Source of the DNA: Defluviicoccus sp.
Lineage (GTDB): Bacteria; Pseudomonadota; Alphaproteobacteria; Rhodospirillales; Defluviicoccaceae
Assembly (NCBI GenBank): GCA_029624735.1
Contig: JARSSM010000019.1
Span: 244,630-308,629 of the forward strand
DNA: 64,000 bases
Direction: 5' to 3'
Part shown: positions 38,344 through 47,974 of the stretch, in pieces
Numbering within the stretch: the stretch's first letter is position 1
How the letters are laid out: every line of letters begins with the position of its first letter
Position numbers and translations under genes: made by a program
Notes under the pieces: generated by a model
What the model saw: only the letters and a program-made list of their open reading frames with translations
Database searches by the model: none
Told to the model about the DNA's origin: nothing

Positions 38344-41319
38344 ATGCTCGCCGAACTGGTCCAATTCTCGGAAAAAGTCTCCCTGATCATGGGCTCAGGA
38401 ATCCAGTTCCTGGATTTCGCGTTGACCTTGGATCTGCGCCGGGAAGCACCGGGGGAATTCGCCGTTCAGCGCAGTGGCGGCTCGCTCGCCCGCCTGCAGC
38501 GTGACACCAAGACCGACCGGTTGTTTTTCCCTGGCAATCAAGGCGTTGCGGTCAGATCGACACTCGATGTGCCGGTTGATGTCTCGTTCAACGTGTTGAA
38601 CGAATGCTGGCTGCCGCTCCCTTACCTCCGGGTCGGAAGCCAGCAGCAACAGTTCGCGAGCGGGCCGACGACATGGGCGCGCGGTCGTGTGGTCGCACTC
38701 AAGCCCGGCGAGGACTTGAGCGGTGCCACGCACCGTCTCACGATCGCCTTTGATACGACGGTGTTCGAGGGTTCCGCGGACAGCACTTACCTCGCGCCGA
38801 CCAAAGCCGACGTCCAGTCCGGCTCGACCTTCAAGCTTGCCTTCCGCGCCAACGAGATGGGCTGGTTCACCGAGACGCCGTGGATCGCGGCCTGGCTGCA
38901 GGAGGTTTACGAGGACCAGGCGCAGGCTCGGTTGCGGCTGCAGCCGGAGGACATCCAGGCGGAGGAAAAGCAGCTCAGTCACCACGCCCACTACCTCAAC
39001 TGGCTCACCGTCATCGGCGAGCGGGCGCGGCTGCCGGCGGTCGTGGTCCGCTCGAACGCACGCGATGATGTCGAGAAGGCGATTCCGGTCGACATGGTCC
39101 TCGATGTCGGCAATTCGCGCACCTGCGGCATCCTGATCGAGGATCATCCGCAGCAGGGGCATGGCCTGAAAAACCGCTACGAACTGGGCTTGAGGGACTT
39201 AACGCAACCGCAACATGTCTGCGTCGAACCGTTCGAAAGCCGCATCGAGTTCGCGCAGGTCGTGCTCGGCAAGGAGCAGCACGCCTGCCAAAGCGGCCGC
39301 AACGACGCGTTCGTCTGGCCGACAATCGCCCGCATCGGTCCGGAAGCGGCGCGGCTTGCCAACAACCGCCGCGGCACCGAGGGCTCGACCGGTCTTTCGA
39401 GTCCGAAACGCTATCTGTGGAATGAGGAGCGCTACGTCCCTGGCTGGCGCTTCAACGTCTCGGTCAGCCGCGCCGAGATTGAACCGCATGCCACCGGAGC
39501 TCCGTTCAGCAACCTCGTCAACGAGTTGGGCAATGCGCTCTACAGCGTCGACCCGGACGAGCAGATGCCGGTCTTCATGCCGCACTATTCGCGCAGCGCC
39601 TTGATGACCTTCATGCTGAGCGAGATCCTGACCCAGGCGCTGGTGCAGATCAACAGCCCCGCCCAGCGCCTGAAGCAGGGCGATCCGGAAAAGGCGCGGC
39701 ACCTGCGCACGATCATCCTGACCGTGCCGCCCTCAATGCCGAAGCCGGAGCGCGACATTTTCGCCAAGCGGATGGAGCAGGCGATGGCGCTGGTGTGGAA
39801 GGCGCTCGGCTGGCATGACGCGGACCTGGGAATGGATCCCGACGGCCGCAACGAGGCATGGCCGCCCTTCCCGACGCTGCATATGCAGTGGGATGAGGCG
39901 AGTTGCGCCCAGGTGGTCTATCTATTCAGCGAGAGCCAGGAGCACTTCGGCGGCCGGCCGGAGGACTTCTTCCGCGCGCTCAGGCGCAAGCGCGAAGGGG
40001 ATACCCAGAAGCGTATCACCGTGGCTTCAATCGACATCGGCGGCGGCACCTCGGATCTGGTCGTGACCGACTACGGCCTCGACGAGGGCAGCGGCGCCAA
40101 TGTCTATATCCGCCCCGAGCAGCGCTTTCGCGACGGCTTCAAGAACGCCGGTGACGACCTGGTGCTGGAGGTCGTGCAGAAGCTGGTCGTGCCGGCGATC
40201 GAGGACGCGCTCCGCGCGGCGGGGGTCAATGACCCCGGGCCGCTGTTGTCGCGCCTGATCGGCTCGGAGTCGATGTCGGTCCACGACATGGCGCTGCGCC
40301 AGCAACTGGCGCTGCAGATCCTCTACCCGATGGGCCTGCGGATCTTGAAGGATTACGAGCAGTACATCCCCATTCGCCGCGCGGATGTGATCACCCGCTC
40401 GCTGGGTGAATGGTTGGAGGGGCGCGAGCCACCTTCCGATGCGGTCAAAGCGTATTTCGCCAATGGTGTCCGCCGCGAGGCCGGCGCTGATGCGGAGCCG
40501 TTCAACCTGCTAAGCGTTCCGGTGACCATCGATCTCAACGGCCTGCACTGGTATTTCCTCAGCGACCAGTTGGAGTTGTGCAAGACGATCCAGGCCTTGA
40601 GCGAGATCGTCTACCTCTATAACTGCGATGTCCTTTTGTTGAGCGGCCGGCCGTCGCGTTTGCCCGGTGTGCAGGCGCTGTTCCGGATGCTGCTGCCGTT
40701 GCCGCCCGATCGCATTATCGCGCTGCATGGCTACCGGACGGGCACCTGGTACCCCTTCCACAAGGACGGCCGCATCGATGATCCGAAGTCGACGGCCGCA
40801 GTCGGCGCCATGATCTGCAAGGTCGGCGGCGAGCGGAAGATCCCGAACTTCAACTTCCTCTCGAACGCTTTCACCGCCTACTCGACGGTCCGCAACATCG
40901 GCCTGATGGATCAGAACATGATCATCAAGGACGAGGACGTGTACTACAGCGACGTTCGTCTCGACGCGCCGGACTACGTGCTGCCCGACACGCCGTTTGA
41001 AATGCGCGGCCGTATGGTGCTGGGGTTCCGTCAGCTCGACAACGCGCGCTGGGGCGGCAGCCCGCTTTACGTGCTGGACTTCAAGGACAAGGCCAAGGAG
41101 CGGCTTGCCCGCAGCGACCGCAGCGAACCACCCATTCTCAAGGTCCAGCTGACCAAGGAGACCAAGGTCGGCGCAGAGGGCTTCAAGGTCGCCAATGCGA
41201 GCTGTGAGCAGGGCGCAGGGTTCAGCGGCTCTGATTTGGAAATCAAGCTCAATACCCTGACCACCATTGGCATTGGCGAGACGAGCTACTGGCTCGACAC
41301 CGGGAGCGTGATCCGATGA
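38344..41319 (+). CDS. srfB: virulence factor SrfB family protein (actin/Hsp70-like ATPase fold)
   Basis: A 991-residue SrfB-family protein. It opens MLAELVQFSEKVSLI, then GIQFLDFALTL, which fits the family start. Actin/Hsp70-type nucleotide motifs are visible: phosphate-1 DMVLDVGNSRTCGILIED (about 245-262), phosphate-2 SIDIGGGTSDLVVTDY (about 561-576) and an adenosine-type LLLSGRPSRLPGV (about 761). It is therefore probably an ATPase, but not a chaperone of the DnaK family. It is cytoplasmic, with no signal peptide. The stop overlaps srfC by four bases. The biochemical role is not known. Confidence 0.88.
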   Translation: MLAELVQFSEKVSLIMGSGIQFLDFALTLDLRREAPGEFAVQRSGGSLARLQRDTKTDRLFFPGNQGVAVRSTLDVPVDVSFNVLNECWLPLPYLRVGSQQQQFASGPTTWARGRVVALKPGEDLSGATHRLTIAFDTTVFEGSADSTYLAPTKADVQSGSTFKLAFRANEMGWFTETPWIAAWLQEVYEDQAQARLRLQPEDIQAEEKQLSHHAHYLNWLTVIGERARLPAVVVRSNARDDVEKAIPVDMVLDVGNSRTCGILIEDHPQQGHGLKNRYELGLRDLTQPQHVCVEPFESRIEFAQVVLGKEQHACQSGRNDAFVWPTIARIGPEAARLANNRRGTEGSTGLSSPKRYLWNEERYVPGWRFNVSVSRAEIEPHATGAPFSNLVNELGNALYSVDPDEQMPVFMPHYSRSALMTFMLSEILTQALVQINSPAQRLKQGDPEKARHLRTIILTVPPSMPKPERDIFAKRMEQAMALVWKALGWHDADLGMDPDGRNEAWPPFPTLHMQWDEASCAQVVYLFSESQEHFGGRPEDFFRALRRKREGDTQKRITVASIDIGGGTSDLVVTDYGLDEGSGANVYIRPEQRFRDGFKNAGDDLVLEVVQKLVVPAIEDALRAAGVNDPGPLLSRLIGSESMSVHDMALRQQLALQILYPMGLRILKDYEQYIPIRRADVITRSLGEWLEGREPPSDAVKAYFANGVRREAGADAEPFNLLSVPVTIDLNGLHWYFLSDQLELCKTIQALSEIVYLYNCDVLLLSGRPSRLPGVQALFRMLLPLPPDRIIALHGYRTGTWYPFHKDGRIDDPKSTAAVGAMICKVGGERKIPNFNFLSNAFTAYSTVRNIGLMDQNMIIKDEDVYYSDVRLDAPDYVLPDTPFEMRGRMVLGFRQLDNARWGGSPLYVLDFKDKAKERLARSDRSEPPILKVQLTKETKVGAEGFKVANASCEQGAGFSGSDLEIKLNTLTTIGIGETSYWLDTGSVIR

Positions 41320-44003
41320 CCCCCGTCGGCGGTGGCGGCGCGACGCCTGAGGGGCTGGCGCAACGCTGCGAGAACATCCTTGCCGGTGCCGGAGCGGCCA
41401 TCGAGTGGGTGCAGGACGTCCGCCCGAAGGCGCCGCGGCTCGACCGCGATGCCGACGGCCTGATCGAGAAGCTCCGCCGCTCGCGCAACTTGAGCCGCAG
41501 GCTGGGCGCCGCCGCCGGCCGTCAGCTTTCCATCGGCGTGTTCGGCATGTCCCAGGCCGGCAAGTCGTACCTGATCTCGACGCTGGCACGGGGCGCGGAC
41601 GGCGACTTGAGGACCGTCCTTGAGGGCCAGCGCCTCAACTTCATCGGCCATATCAATCCGCCCGGCGGCGGCAAGGAAGCGACCGGGCTGGTAACGCGTT
41701 TCACCCGCCAGACGACGGCGACGCCCAAGGGCTATCCGGTTGCGCTCACGCTGTTCACGGAAGCCGATCTCATCAAGATCCTCGGCAACAGCTTCTTCCA
41801 CGACTTCGACCGCGAGCGGGTCAAGTTCGATACCGAGCCCGAGCGAATCCAGCAGCTGCTGGCGGGTCTTGAAAAGGCACGCCGGCCAAACCCGACCGGC
41901 GGCATCGATGCCGACGACATGGTCGACGTGTTCGACTACTTCGATCGCCGTTTCCAGCAATCGATGGAACCCTTAAAGGCCGATTATTGGCCGACGGCGA
42001 TCGAACTGGCGCCGTACCTGCAGCGCCCGGAACGGGCCCGCCTGCTCTCGGTGCTTTGGGGCGGGATCGGCGCACTGACGGAAGCCTATGTGAGCCTGGC
42101 CGACGGGCTCGCCCGCCTGAACGGTGCGCGCACGGTCTATGCGCCGCTCGATGCCCTGGTCGTCCGCAAGGGCGAAGGCTTCGAGTGGTCGGAAAACTCG
42201 ATCATCAACGTCGATGTCCTCAACCGGCTTGGCAAGGACGCTGCCCAGACGATCGAGGTCCTCCCCGCCACGGCGGGCGGCACTGGCGCGGCCGTGGCCG
42301 TGCCGCGCTCCCTGCTGACGGCGCTTACCGCCGAGATGCGGTTCGAACTCGCCGAGCCGCCGGTGGCGAGCCTCCTGGAACAGGTCGACCTGCTCGACTT
42401 CCCCGGCTACCGCGGGCGGCTGCAGGTCGGCGACCTTGACGACGTTCGGCAGCAGGTGAAGCGCGACGATGTCGATCCGGTTGCGCAGCTCCTGTTGCGC
42501 GGCAAGGTGGCTTATTTGTTCGAGCGCTATACCGATGATCAGGAGATGAACGTCCTGATCATGTGCACGCGCTGCGACAGCCAGATCGAAATCACGACAC
42601 TGACGCCGGTGCTCAACGCCTGGGTCCACTCGACGCAAGGCGAGACGCCACAGGACCGGGCGGAGCGGCCGTGCGGGCTGTTGTGGGTGCTCACCCAGCT
42701 CGACCACCGGCTGAAGCCGAAGCGCGGCCAAACGGCGTCCCAGCAGCAGCAGGAGTGGAACAACATGGTCCACATCACGCTGCTGGAGCGCTTCTCGCAA
42801 TGCGAGTGGCTGCAGGAATGGACGCCGGCGCGGCCGTTCCAGAACGTGTACCTGGTGCGCAAACCGGGCTTCCTCGATGCCTCGATCAAGACCACGGCCG
42901 ACGGCGAGGAACTTGAACTGCTGCCGGGCGAGGCCGAGCGCCTGGCCGAGCAGCAGGCCCTGTTCCTCAACAGCGAGAACGTCGGCCGGCACATTGCTGA
43001 CGGCGTTGCCGCCTGGAATGCGGTGCTGAAGCTCAACGACGGTGGCATGGAGCGGCTGGGCTACGCGCTCGCCGGGGCGGCGCGGCCAGAGACCAAGCTG
43101 GCGCGGATTGCGTCCCAGCTCGACCGGCTGACCGAAGAGATCGTCGGCCACCGGCTCGGTCAGTACTTCTTCTCGGAAGGGGCCGATGAGGTTGAACGCA
43201 AACGCAAGCTCGCCGATCAGGTGAAAGCCGCGCTGGAAGAGGTTCTCGACGCCTTCGGGGAACTGCTCTTCTGCCTGCAGCCAGCGGCGGAACCTTTGCG
43301 CCGGCTTTACTTGCGCGCCGACACTGCCGGCGGTGGCGCGGCAGCGGAGCAGCAGGCCGGTGCGCCTGAGCGGCCGCGACGGCCGACCGTGGTCCGGCTG
43401 CCGACGGCACGCGCCCAGCCGGTCATCGCCAGCCGTGCGGCAGCCTTTGCCAAGGCGGTCATGAGCGAGTGGATCCGGCAGTTGAAGGGCCTGCCGGACA
43501 ACGCCGAGCTGCAGCGCTTTCTCGGACTTTCCGCCGAGACCCTGCGGGCGATTACCGACGAACTGGTGAGTGCGTCCGACCGTCTGCGCCTCGAGGGCGA
43601 GCTGATCGAGGCTCTGCGGCCGCTTGAGGAGAAGCGCTCGACGACGCGCACCGGCATCGTCGATCAGCAGGTCTTCCTTGCCCGCGGTGTCGTCAACGAG
43701 TTCGTCGACACTCTGGGTTTTGCCGCAGTGCCGATGGCGGAACGGCCCCTGTCGCAGGTTGACGGCCGCCGTATTTTCGAGCCACCGCCGCCGATCCCGG
43801 CCGGAACGCTGCCGCAACTGCCGGCCGAGGAGATCCTTTATACCGGCACCTACGCGGTCGATTGGCTGGATGCGTTCCGGGCGCTGGCGATCGGCAATGC
43901 CGGCCACTCGGCGGGCCGCGAAATCACGCCGGAGCAGAACATGCGATTAGGCGAGATCCTGAAGGTATTCCGCAACGGTCCCGGCAATGCACCGGCTTCG
44001 TAA
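41316..44003 (+). CDS. srfC: virulence factor SrfC family protein (P-loop GTPase-like)
   Basis: An 895-residue SrfC-family protein. A P-loop FGMSQAGKSYLISTL is at about 76-90. LLDFPGYRG (about 357-365) is a DxxG-type G3 motif, and WVLTQLDH (about 456) could be the TKxD/NKxD-like G4. The gap between G1 and G3 is very long (about 275 residues), so it is a divergent GTPase, perhaps dynamin-like. The C-terminal half is helical with coiled-coil regions. No signal peptide. ATGA overlap with srfB shows translational coupling. SrfB and SrfC together may form a cytoplasmic NTPase pair. Confidence 0.85.
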   Translation: MTPVGGGGATPEGLAQRCENILAGAGAAIEWVQDVRPKAPRLDRDADGLIEKLRRSRNLSRRLGAAAGRQLSIGVFGMSQAGKSYLISTLARGADGDLRTVLEGQRLNFIGHINPPGGGKEATGLVTRFTRQTTATPKGYPVALTLFTEADLIKILGNSFFHDFDRERVKFDTEPERIQQLLAGLEKARRPNPTGGIDADDMVDVFDYFDRRFQQSMEPLKADYWPTAIELAPYLQRPERARLLSVLWGGIGALTEAYVSLADGLARLNGARTVYAPLDALVVRKGEGFEWSENSIINVDVLNRLGKDAAQTIEVLPATAGGTGAAVAVPRSLLTALTAEMRFELAEPPVASLLEQVDLLDFPGYRGRLQVGDLDDVRQQVKRDDVDPVAQLLLRGKVAYLFERYTDDQEMNVLIMCTRCDSQIEITTLTPVLNAWVHSTQGETPQDRAERPCGLLWVLTQLDHRLKPKRGQTASQQQQEWNNMVHITLLERFSQCEWLQEWTPARPFQNVYLVRKPGFLDASIKTTADGEELELLPGEAERLAEQQALFLNSENVGRHIADGVAAWNAVLKLNDGGMERLGYALAGAARPETKLARIASQLDRLTEEIVGHRLGQYFFSEGADEVERKRKLADQVKAALEEVLDAFGELLFCLQPAAEPLRRLYLRADTAGGGAAAEQQAGAPERPRRPTVVRLPTARAQPVIASRAAAFAKAVMSEWIRQLKGLPDNAELQRFLGLSAETLRAITDELVSASDRLRLEGELIEALRPLEEKRSTTRTGIVDQQVFLARGVVNEFVDTLGFAAVPMAERPLSQVDGRRIFEPPPPIPAGTLPQLPAEEILYTGTYAVDWLDAFRALAIGNAGHSAGREITPEQNMRLGEILKVFRNGPGNAPAS

Positions 44004-44018
44004 CGGGGGAGGTGAAGA

Positions 44019-45173
44019 GTGGCCATCCGCGCTGAGCTGAGCGCTGATCAGGACAGGGGGCCGGGTTATGGCGTGCTGCGGATCGCAGGGCTGGGGACGC
44101 CCGGCGGTTCGCTCGATTTCTCACTGAAGTGCAATGACGCCAAGGCGCCGTTCCTGGGCACCGGCGGCAAGTGGCAGGCAACGGAGGCGTGGCAGTCCGC
44201 GGCAACGATGACCGCGGAAGGCGACGACCTCCTGATCTCGGTCGGCCCCGAAATCGTCGATGCGATCGTGGCTCAGCCGAGCCGCGTTGCCTACTACCTC
44301 ACGGTTGCCACCGGCGTCCAAAAGCAAGGCGCGACGCTGACCGTCCATCGGCTGCTCGGATCCGGCGCCGCTGCCGACGATCAGGCCGAGCGCGAACGGC
44401 TGCAGCGTGAGGCCGAAGAACGTGAACGGCAGGAGCGCGAGGCCGAGCGGCTGCGGCTGGAGGAAGCTGAGCGCGCCCGGCTGGATGAGGCAGAGCGCCT
44501 GCGGCGGGAGCAGGAAGAAGCAACGGTGCTGGCCGCGCAACGCCAGGCAACCGAACCCGTCGCGCCGGTGTTGGAACCGGAACCTCAGCGGCGGCGCTGG
44601 ATGCTCGCGCTTATTCCGGCAGTGCTCGTGCTCAGCGTGGCGGCCGTGGCGGGGAGCTGGTATGCCTGCCTGATCCCCATTCCCGGCCTCGTTCCGGCGC
44701 GCTGCACCGCAGAGAGTGCAGCGGAAACCGCACAGCCCTCCGCGGAGGTGCCGGCCGCGGTGGCCAGCCCGACCAGTTGCGCCGGCCTTGGTGTCGAGGA
44801 ATGCATCCGCCTGGCGCAAACGGCGCTTTCCGAGAAGCGCCTGGAGCCGGCGCGGCAGCTGTTCCAGCAGGCGGTGCAACTGGGTGGAGCACAGGCCGCA
44901 GTCGCCCTTGGCCGCATGTACGATCCGGAGACATGGTCCGCTGCCGCAAGTCCGGCGCCTGCTGCCGACTGGGAAACGGCGGTCTACTGGTACGAGACTG
45001 CCGCGCGTGCAGGTGACGTGGCGGGCCTCCTGGGCGCCGGGCGCCTGCTCTGTCGCGAAGCCAAGAGCGATATCGAGCGCCGCCAGGGCCTCAAGTACCT
45101 GCGCGAGGCGGAAACGAAGGGCGCAGCCGAGGCCAAGGCCTTGATCCCGGCGTGCGAGGCGAAGGGGTCGTGA
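44019..45173 (+). CDS. membrane protein with coiled coil and Sel1-like repeats
   Basis: A 384-residue protein. Residues 1-125 form an unrecognised beta-rich domain. A highly charged E/R coiled coil (about 127-180) and a membrane helix (about 194-216) follow. The C-terminal part has Sel1/TPR-like repeats (RQLFQQAVQLGGAQAAVALGRMYD, then WETAVYWYETAARAGDVAGLLGAGRLL, then LKYLREAETKG). The layout suggests a cytoplasmic adaptor linked to a periplasmic protein-interaction domain. GTG start at 44019 with GGGGAGGTGAAGA. Part of the srf-type cluster. Confidence 0.75.
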   Translation: MAIRAELSADQDRGPGYGVLRIAGLGTPGGSLDFSLKCNDAKAPFLGTGGKWQATEAWQSAATMTAEGDDLLISVGPEIVDAIVAQPSRVAYYLTVATGVQKQGATLTVHRLLGSGAAADDQAERERLQREAEERERQEREAERLRLEEAERARLDEAERLRREQEEATVLAAQRQATEPVAPVLEPEPQRRRWMLALIPAVLVLSVAAVAGSWYACLIPIPGLVPARCTAESAAETAQPSAEVPAAVASPTSCAGLGVEECIRLAQTALSEKRLEPARQLFQQAVQLGGAQAAVALGRMYDPETWSAAASPAPAADWETAVYWYETAARAGDVAGLLGAGRLLCREAKSDIERRQGLKYLREAETKGAAEAKALIPACEAKGS

Positions 45174-47215
45174 GCGTGAGTTCCAGGATCGGACGGTCGG
45201 TTGCGGCGTTCCTTTTCGCCCTCTTGTTGGTGACCAGTGGTGCCGTCCTGGCGCAGCCCGCCGGACAGACGCTGCCGGTCCCAGCCGCAGCGGCGCGGGT
45301 ACCCTTGCTGATGCAGGGCAAGAAGACGCTGTTCCAACGTGTCCTGACGCGCCCCGGCGCGATGATGGTGAAGGCGCCTGGGGAAGCGGGCGGCACCGCG
45401 GTGCCAGCGCTCTCCCAGTTCTACGTCTACCAGCGGCGTGCCAATGCCGGCGAGGAATGGGTCGAGGTCGGCAGCGGCAGCCGCGGCAAGGTCGACGGCT
45501 GGATCGCCGGCAGTGCGGTGCTGCCGTGGGAGCAGCAGCTGGCGCTGGCCTTCACCAATCCGGCGGGCCGCGAGCGGGCGCTCCTCTTCAACGAAAAAGA
45601 CACCGTGCTGCAGCTGTTGAAGGCCAAGGACCCCGGAGCAGCGGTGGCACCGATTCGCACCACCGTCGCCGCCGGGAAGAGCGATCCGCGCGTCGTCTCG
45701 ATCGAGCCGGAGACGTACATCGACATCGACAAGCAGTTCTACCTGCTGCCAATCCTGCAGGCGGCCGAGATCGACACCGGCACCGGCTTCCGCGCCCGCG
45801 TGTTGGAGATCGCCTCGGTGACGGCAAAGAAGGGCGGTGCGTCGCCCGCCGACACCGGCAAGGCGTCCGCGCAGCCGCCGCAGCCCGCCGCCCTGCGCAG
45901 CTTCTCGGCCGCCATCGTGTTTGTGATCGATTCCACCATCTCGATGGGTCCCTACATCGATCGCACCCGCGATGCGGTGCGGAGGATCTACGACGCGGTT
46001 GAAAAGGCAGGTCTCGCGAACCAGGTCCGCTTTGGCCTGATCGCCTTCCGCTCCAGCGTCAAAGCGGTCCCGCAGCTCGAATACGCAGCGAAAATGTATG
46101 CCGACCCCTCCGAGGTGCGCGACGGCAAGGATTTCCTGGCCCGCGTCGCGGCGCTCAAGCCGGCAACGGTGTCGAGCCCCCACTTCGATGAGGATCCCTA
46201 TGCCGGTGTGATGGCGGCGGTGCGGGGGATCAAGTGGGGCAATTTCGGTGGCCGCTATCTGGTCCTGATCACCGATGCCGGCGCCATCGGTGGCGATGAC
46301 CCCTTGTCCTCGACCGGCCTCGGCGCATCGGAGGTCCGCCTGGAGCTGCAGCGGCTCGGCATCGCGCTCTATGCCCTGCACTTGAAGACGCCGCAGGGCA
46401 AGGCCAATCACCCGTCGGCTCAGGCCCAGTACGAGGACCTCTCGCGCAACCCGATCACCAACAGCGCGCTCTACTATCCGGTCGAGGCCGGCTCGGTCGA
46501 TCAGTTCGGCCGTATCGTCGACCGCTTGAGCGGCGCCATCGTCGACAGCACCCGTGCCGCCGCGAAGGGGGAGCTGGTCGCCGGCAGCGCCCGCGGCGCC
46601 CTGACCAGCGGCACCGATGCCAAAGCAGATCCAGTGCTGGCCAAGCTCGACGCCGAGACGGAGCTGCTGGGCCGGGCGATGCAGCTCGCCTACCTCGGCC
46701 GGGTGCAGGGGACGACCGCGCCGCCGTTGTTCCGCGCCTGGCTGAGCGATCGTGATTACGCCAAGCTGGAGCGGCCGACGACGGAAGTGCGCGTGCTCCT
46801 GACCAAGAGCCAGTTGAGCGATCTGGCCCAGGTCGTGGGCACCATTCTCGACGCCGGCGAGAAGTCGCAAGCGACCTCGACCGCTGATTTCTTCGACCTG
46901 ATCCGCTCGGCGGCGGCACAGATCGCCCGCGATCCGGCCGCCCTCAACAATCCCAGCGCAACGAAGCTGGGGGAACTGGGCCTGTTGTCGGAATACCTCG
47001 ATGGCCTGCCGTACAAGAGCGACGTGATGGCGCTCACGCGCGACATCTGGGCGTCGTGGAGCATTTCCGAGCAGGAGGAACTGCTCGATAAGCTGCGTCG
47101 CAAGCTCCGGCTCTACCAGCTTTATCACGACGACGTCGATCGCTGGGTGAGCCTGGCCCCCAACGCGGATGCCGGTGAGCGGATCTATCCGGTGCCACTT
47201 GAGGCGCTGCCATGA
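45170..47215 (+). CDS. exported VWA-domain protein with SH3-like N-terminus
   Basis: A 681-residue protein. A signal peptide (about 8-28, ending AVLAQPA) is followed by an SH3-like region (about 50-115, YVYQRR, WVEVGSGSRGKVDGWI). A von Willebrand A domain (about 240-450) comes next, with VFVIDSTISMG as the metal site (DxTxS) and ITDAGAIGG later. A helical C-terminal part (about 470-681) contains a SWSISEQEELLDKLRRKLRLYQLYHDDVDRWV segment. The GTG at 45170 overlaps the stop of the preceding gene (GTGA), and GAAGGGG precedes it. It is probably a periplasmic partner of the ABC system encoded downstream. Confidence 0.82.
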   Translation: MSVSSRIGRSVAAFLFALLLVTSGAVLAQPAGQTLPVPAAAARVPLLMQGKKTLFQRVLTRPGAMMVKAPGEAGGTAVPALSQFYVYQRRANAGEEWVEVGSGSRGKVDGWIAGSAVLPWEQQLALAFTNPAGRERALLFNEKDTVLQLLKAKDPGAAVAPIRTTVAAGKSDPRVVSIEPETYIDIDKQFYLLPILQAAEIDTGTGFRARVLEIASVTAKKGGASPADTGKASAQPPQPAALRSFSAAIVFVIDSTISMGPYIDRTRDAVRRIYDAVEKAGLANQVRFGLIAFRSSVKAVPQLEYAAKMYADPSEVRDGKDFLARVAALKPATVSSPHFDEDPYAGVMAAVRGIKWGNFGGRYLVLITDAGAIGGDDPLSSTGLGASEVRLELQRLGIALYALHLKTPQGKANHPSAQAQYEDLSRNPITNSALYYPVEAGSVDQFGRIVDRLSGAIVDSTRAAAKGELVAGSARGALTSGTDAKADPVLAKLDAETELLGRAMQLAYLGRVQGTTAPPLFRAWLSDRDYAKLERPTTEVRVLLTKSQLSDLAQVVGTILDAGEKSQATSTADFFDLIRSAAAQIARDPAALNNPSATKLGELGLLSEYLDGLPYKSDVMALTRDIWASWSISEQEELLDKLRRKLRLYQLYHDDVDRWVSLAPNADAGERIYPVPLEALP

Positions 47216-47943
47216 GCGATGCCGGCCTGGTCCTGGACCTCGCCGGTACGACGCGCCAGTTGGGGGATGCGGCCGCCGGCTTTCGCCTGGAAGTGCCGGC
47301 GTTTCGGGTTGCGCGCGGCGAGTGCGTCGCCCTCACCGGCCCCAGCGGCTGCGGAAAGAGCACGATGCTGGATCTGTTGGGCCTCGTCCTGCGGCCTGAC
47401 CGGGCCGACGTCTTCCGGCTGACGTTCGGCGAGGGAGAGACGATCGACGTCGCTGCCCTGTGGGCGGGCGGGCAGCGCGACGCGCTCGCAGCCGTTCGGG
47501 CCGCGCACATCGGCTATGTGCTGCAGACCGGCGGCCTGTTGCCGTTCCTGACCGCGCGCGACAACATCATGCTTTCACGCGCGCTTCTCGGCATCGCTGA
47601 TGGTGACGGACTGATCGAGCACCTCGTTGCGGCGTTGCGGATCGGTCATCTCATGACAAAGAAGCCGCAAGCACTCTCCATCGGCGAGCGGCAGCGGGTC
47701 GCGATCGCACGCGCACTGGCGCATCGGCCGCCGCTCCTGCTCGCCGACGAGCCGACGGCAGCCCTCGACCCCGAGCAGGCGGTCCGGGTGATGGAGGTGA
47801 TGCTGGCGCTGGTCCGCGCGATGCGGCTGACCGCGATCATCGTCAGCCATGACTGGGACCTGGTGCGTTCGCTGGGCCTGCGCGAGGTCAAGGCGGTTCC
47901 GCTGCCGGCAGCCGAAGGCGCCGCGACCCGCTTCGCCTGTTGA
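47212..47943 (+). CDS. ABC transporter ATPase, LolD/MacB type
   Basis: A 243-residue ABC ATPase. Walker A is TGPSGCGKST (42-51), the Q-loop is YVLQTGGLLPFLTARDNIMLS, the signature is LSIGERQRVAIARAL, Walker B is LLLADEPTAALD and the H-loop is IIVSHDWDL. This is the pattern of LolD/MacB/FtsE ATPases that drive mechanotransmission through FtsX-like permeases. It overlaps the VWA gene by four bases and precedes the permease by 31 bases. No MacA-like adaptor is found in the cluster. Confidence 0.92.
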   Translation: MSDAGLVLDLAGTTRQLGDAAAGFRLEVPAFRVARGECVALTGPSGCGKSTMLDLLGLVLRPDRADVFRLTFGEGETIDVAALWAGGQRDALAAVRAAHIGYVLQTGGLLPFLTARDNIMLSRALLGIADGDGLIEHLVAALRIGHLMTKKPQALSIGERQRVAIARALAHRPPLLLADEPTAALDPEQAVRVMEVMLALVRAMRLTAIIVSHDWDLVRSLGLREVKAVPLPAAEGAATRFAC

Positions 47944-47974
47944 CCGGCACCAAGGGCGAGCGAGAACGGGACGC

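Noticed and set aside
38344..41319. DnaK-type chaperone
   Set aside because: Only the nucleotide-binding motifs of the actin/Hsp70 fold are shared; there is no substrate-binding domain, and the start and length fit SrfB.
41973..47128. Long open frames of 644 and 714 codons opposite srfC and the exported VWA gene
   Set aside because: They are antisense shadows that arise from codon bias in GC-rich DNA; the residues are rich in Arg, His and Gln without domain motifs.
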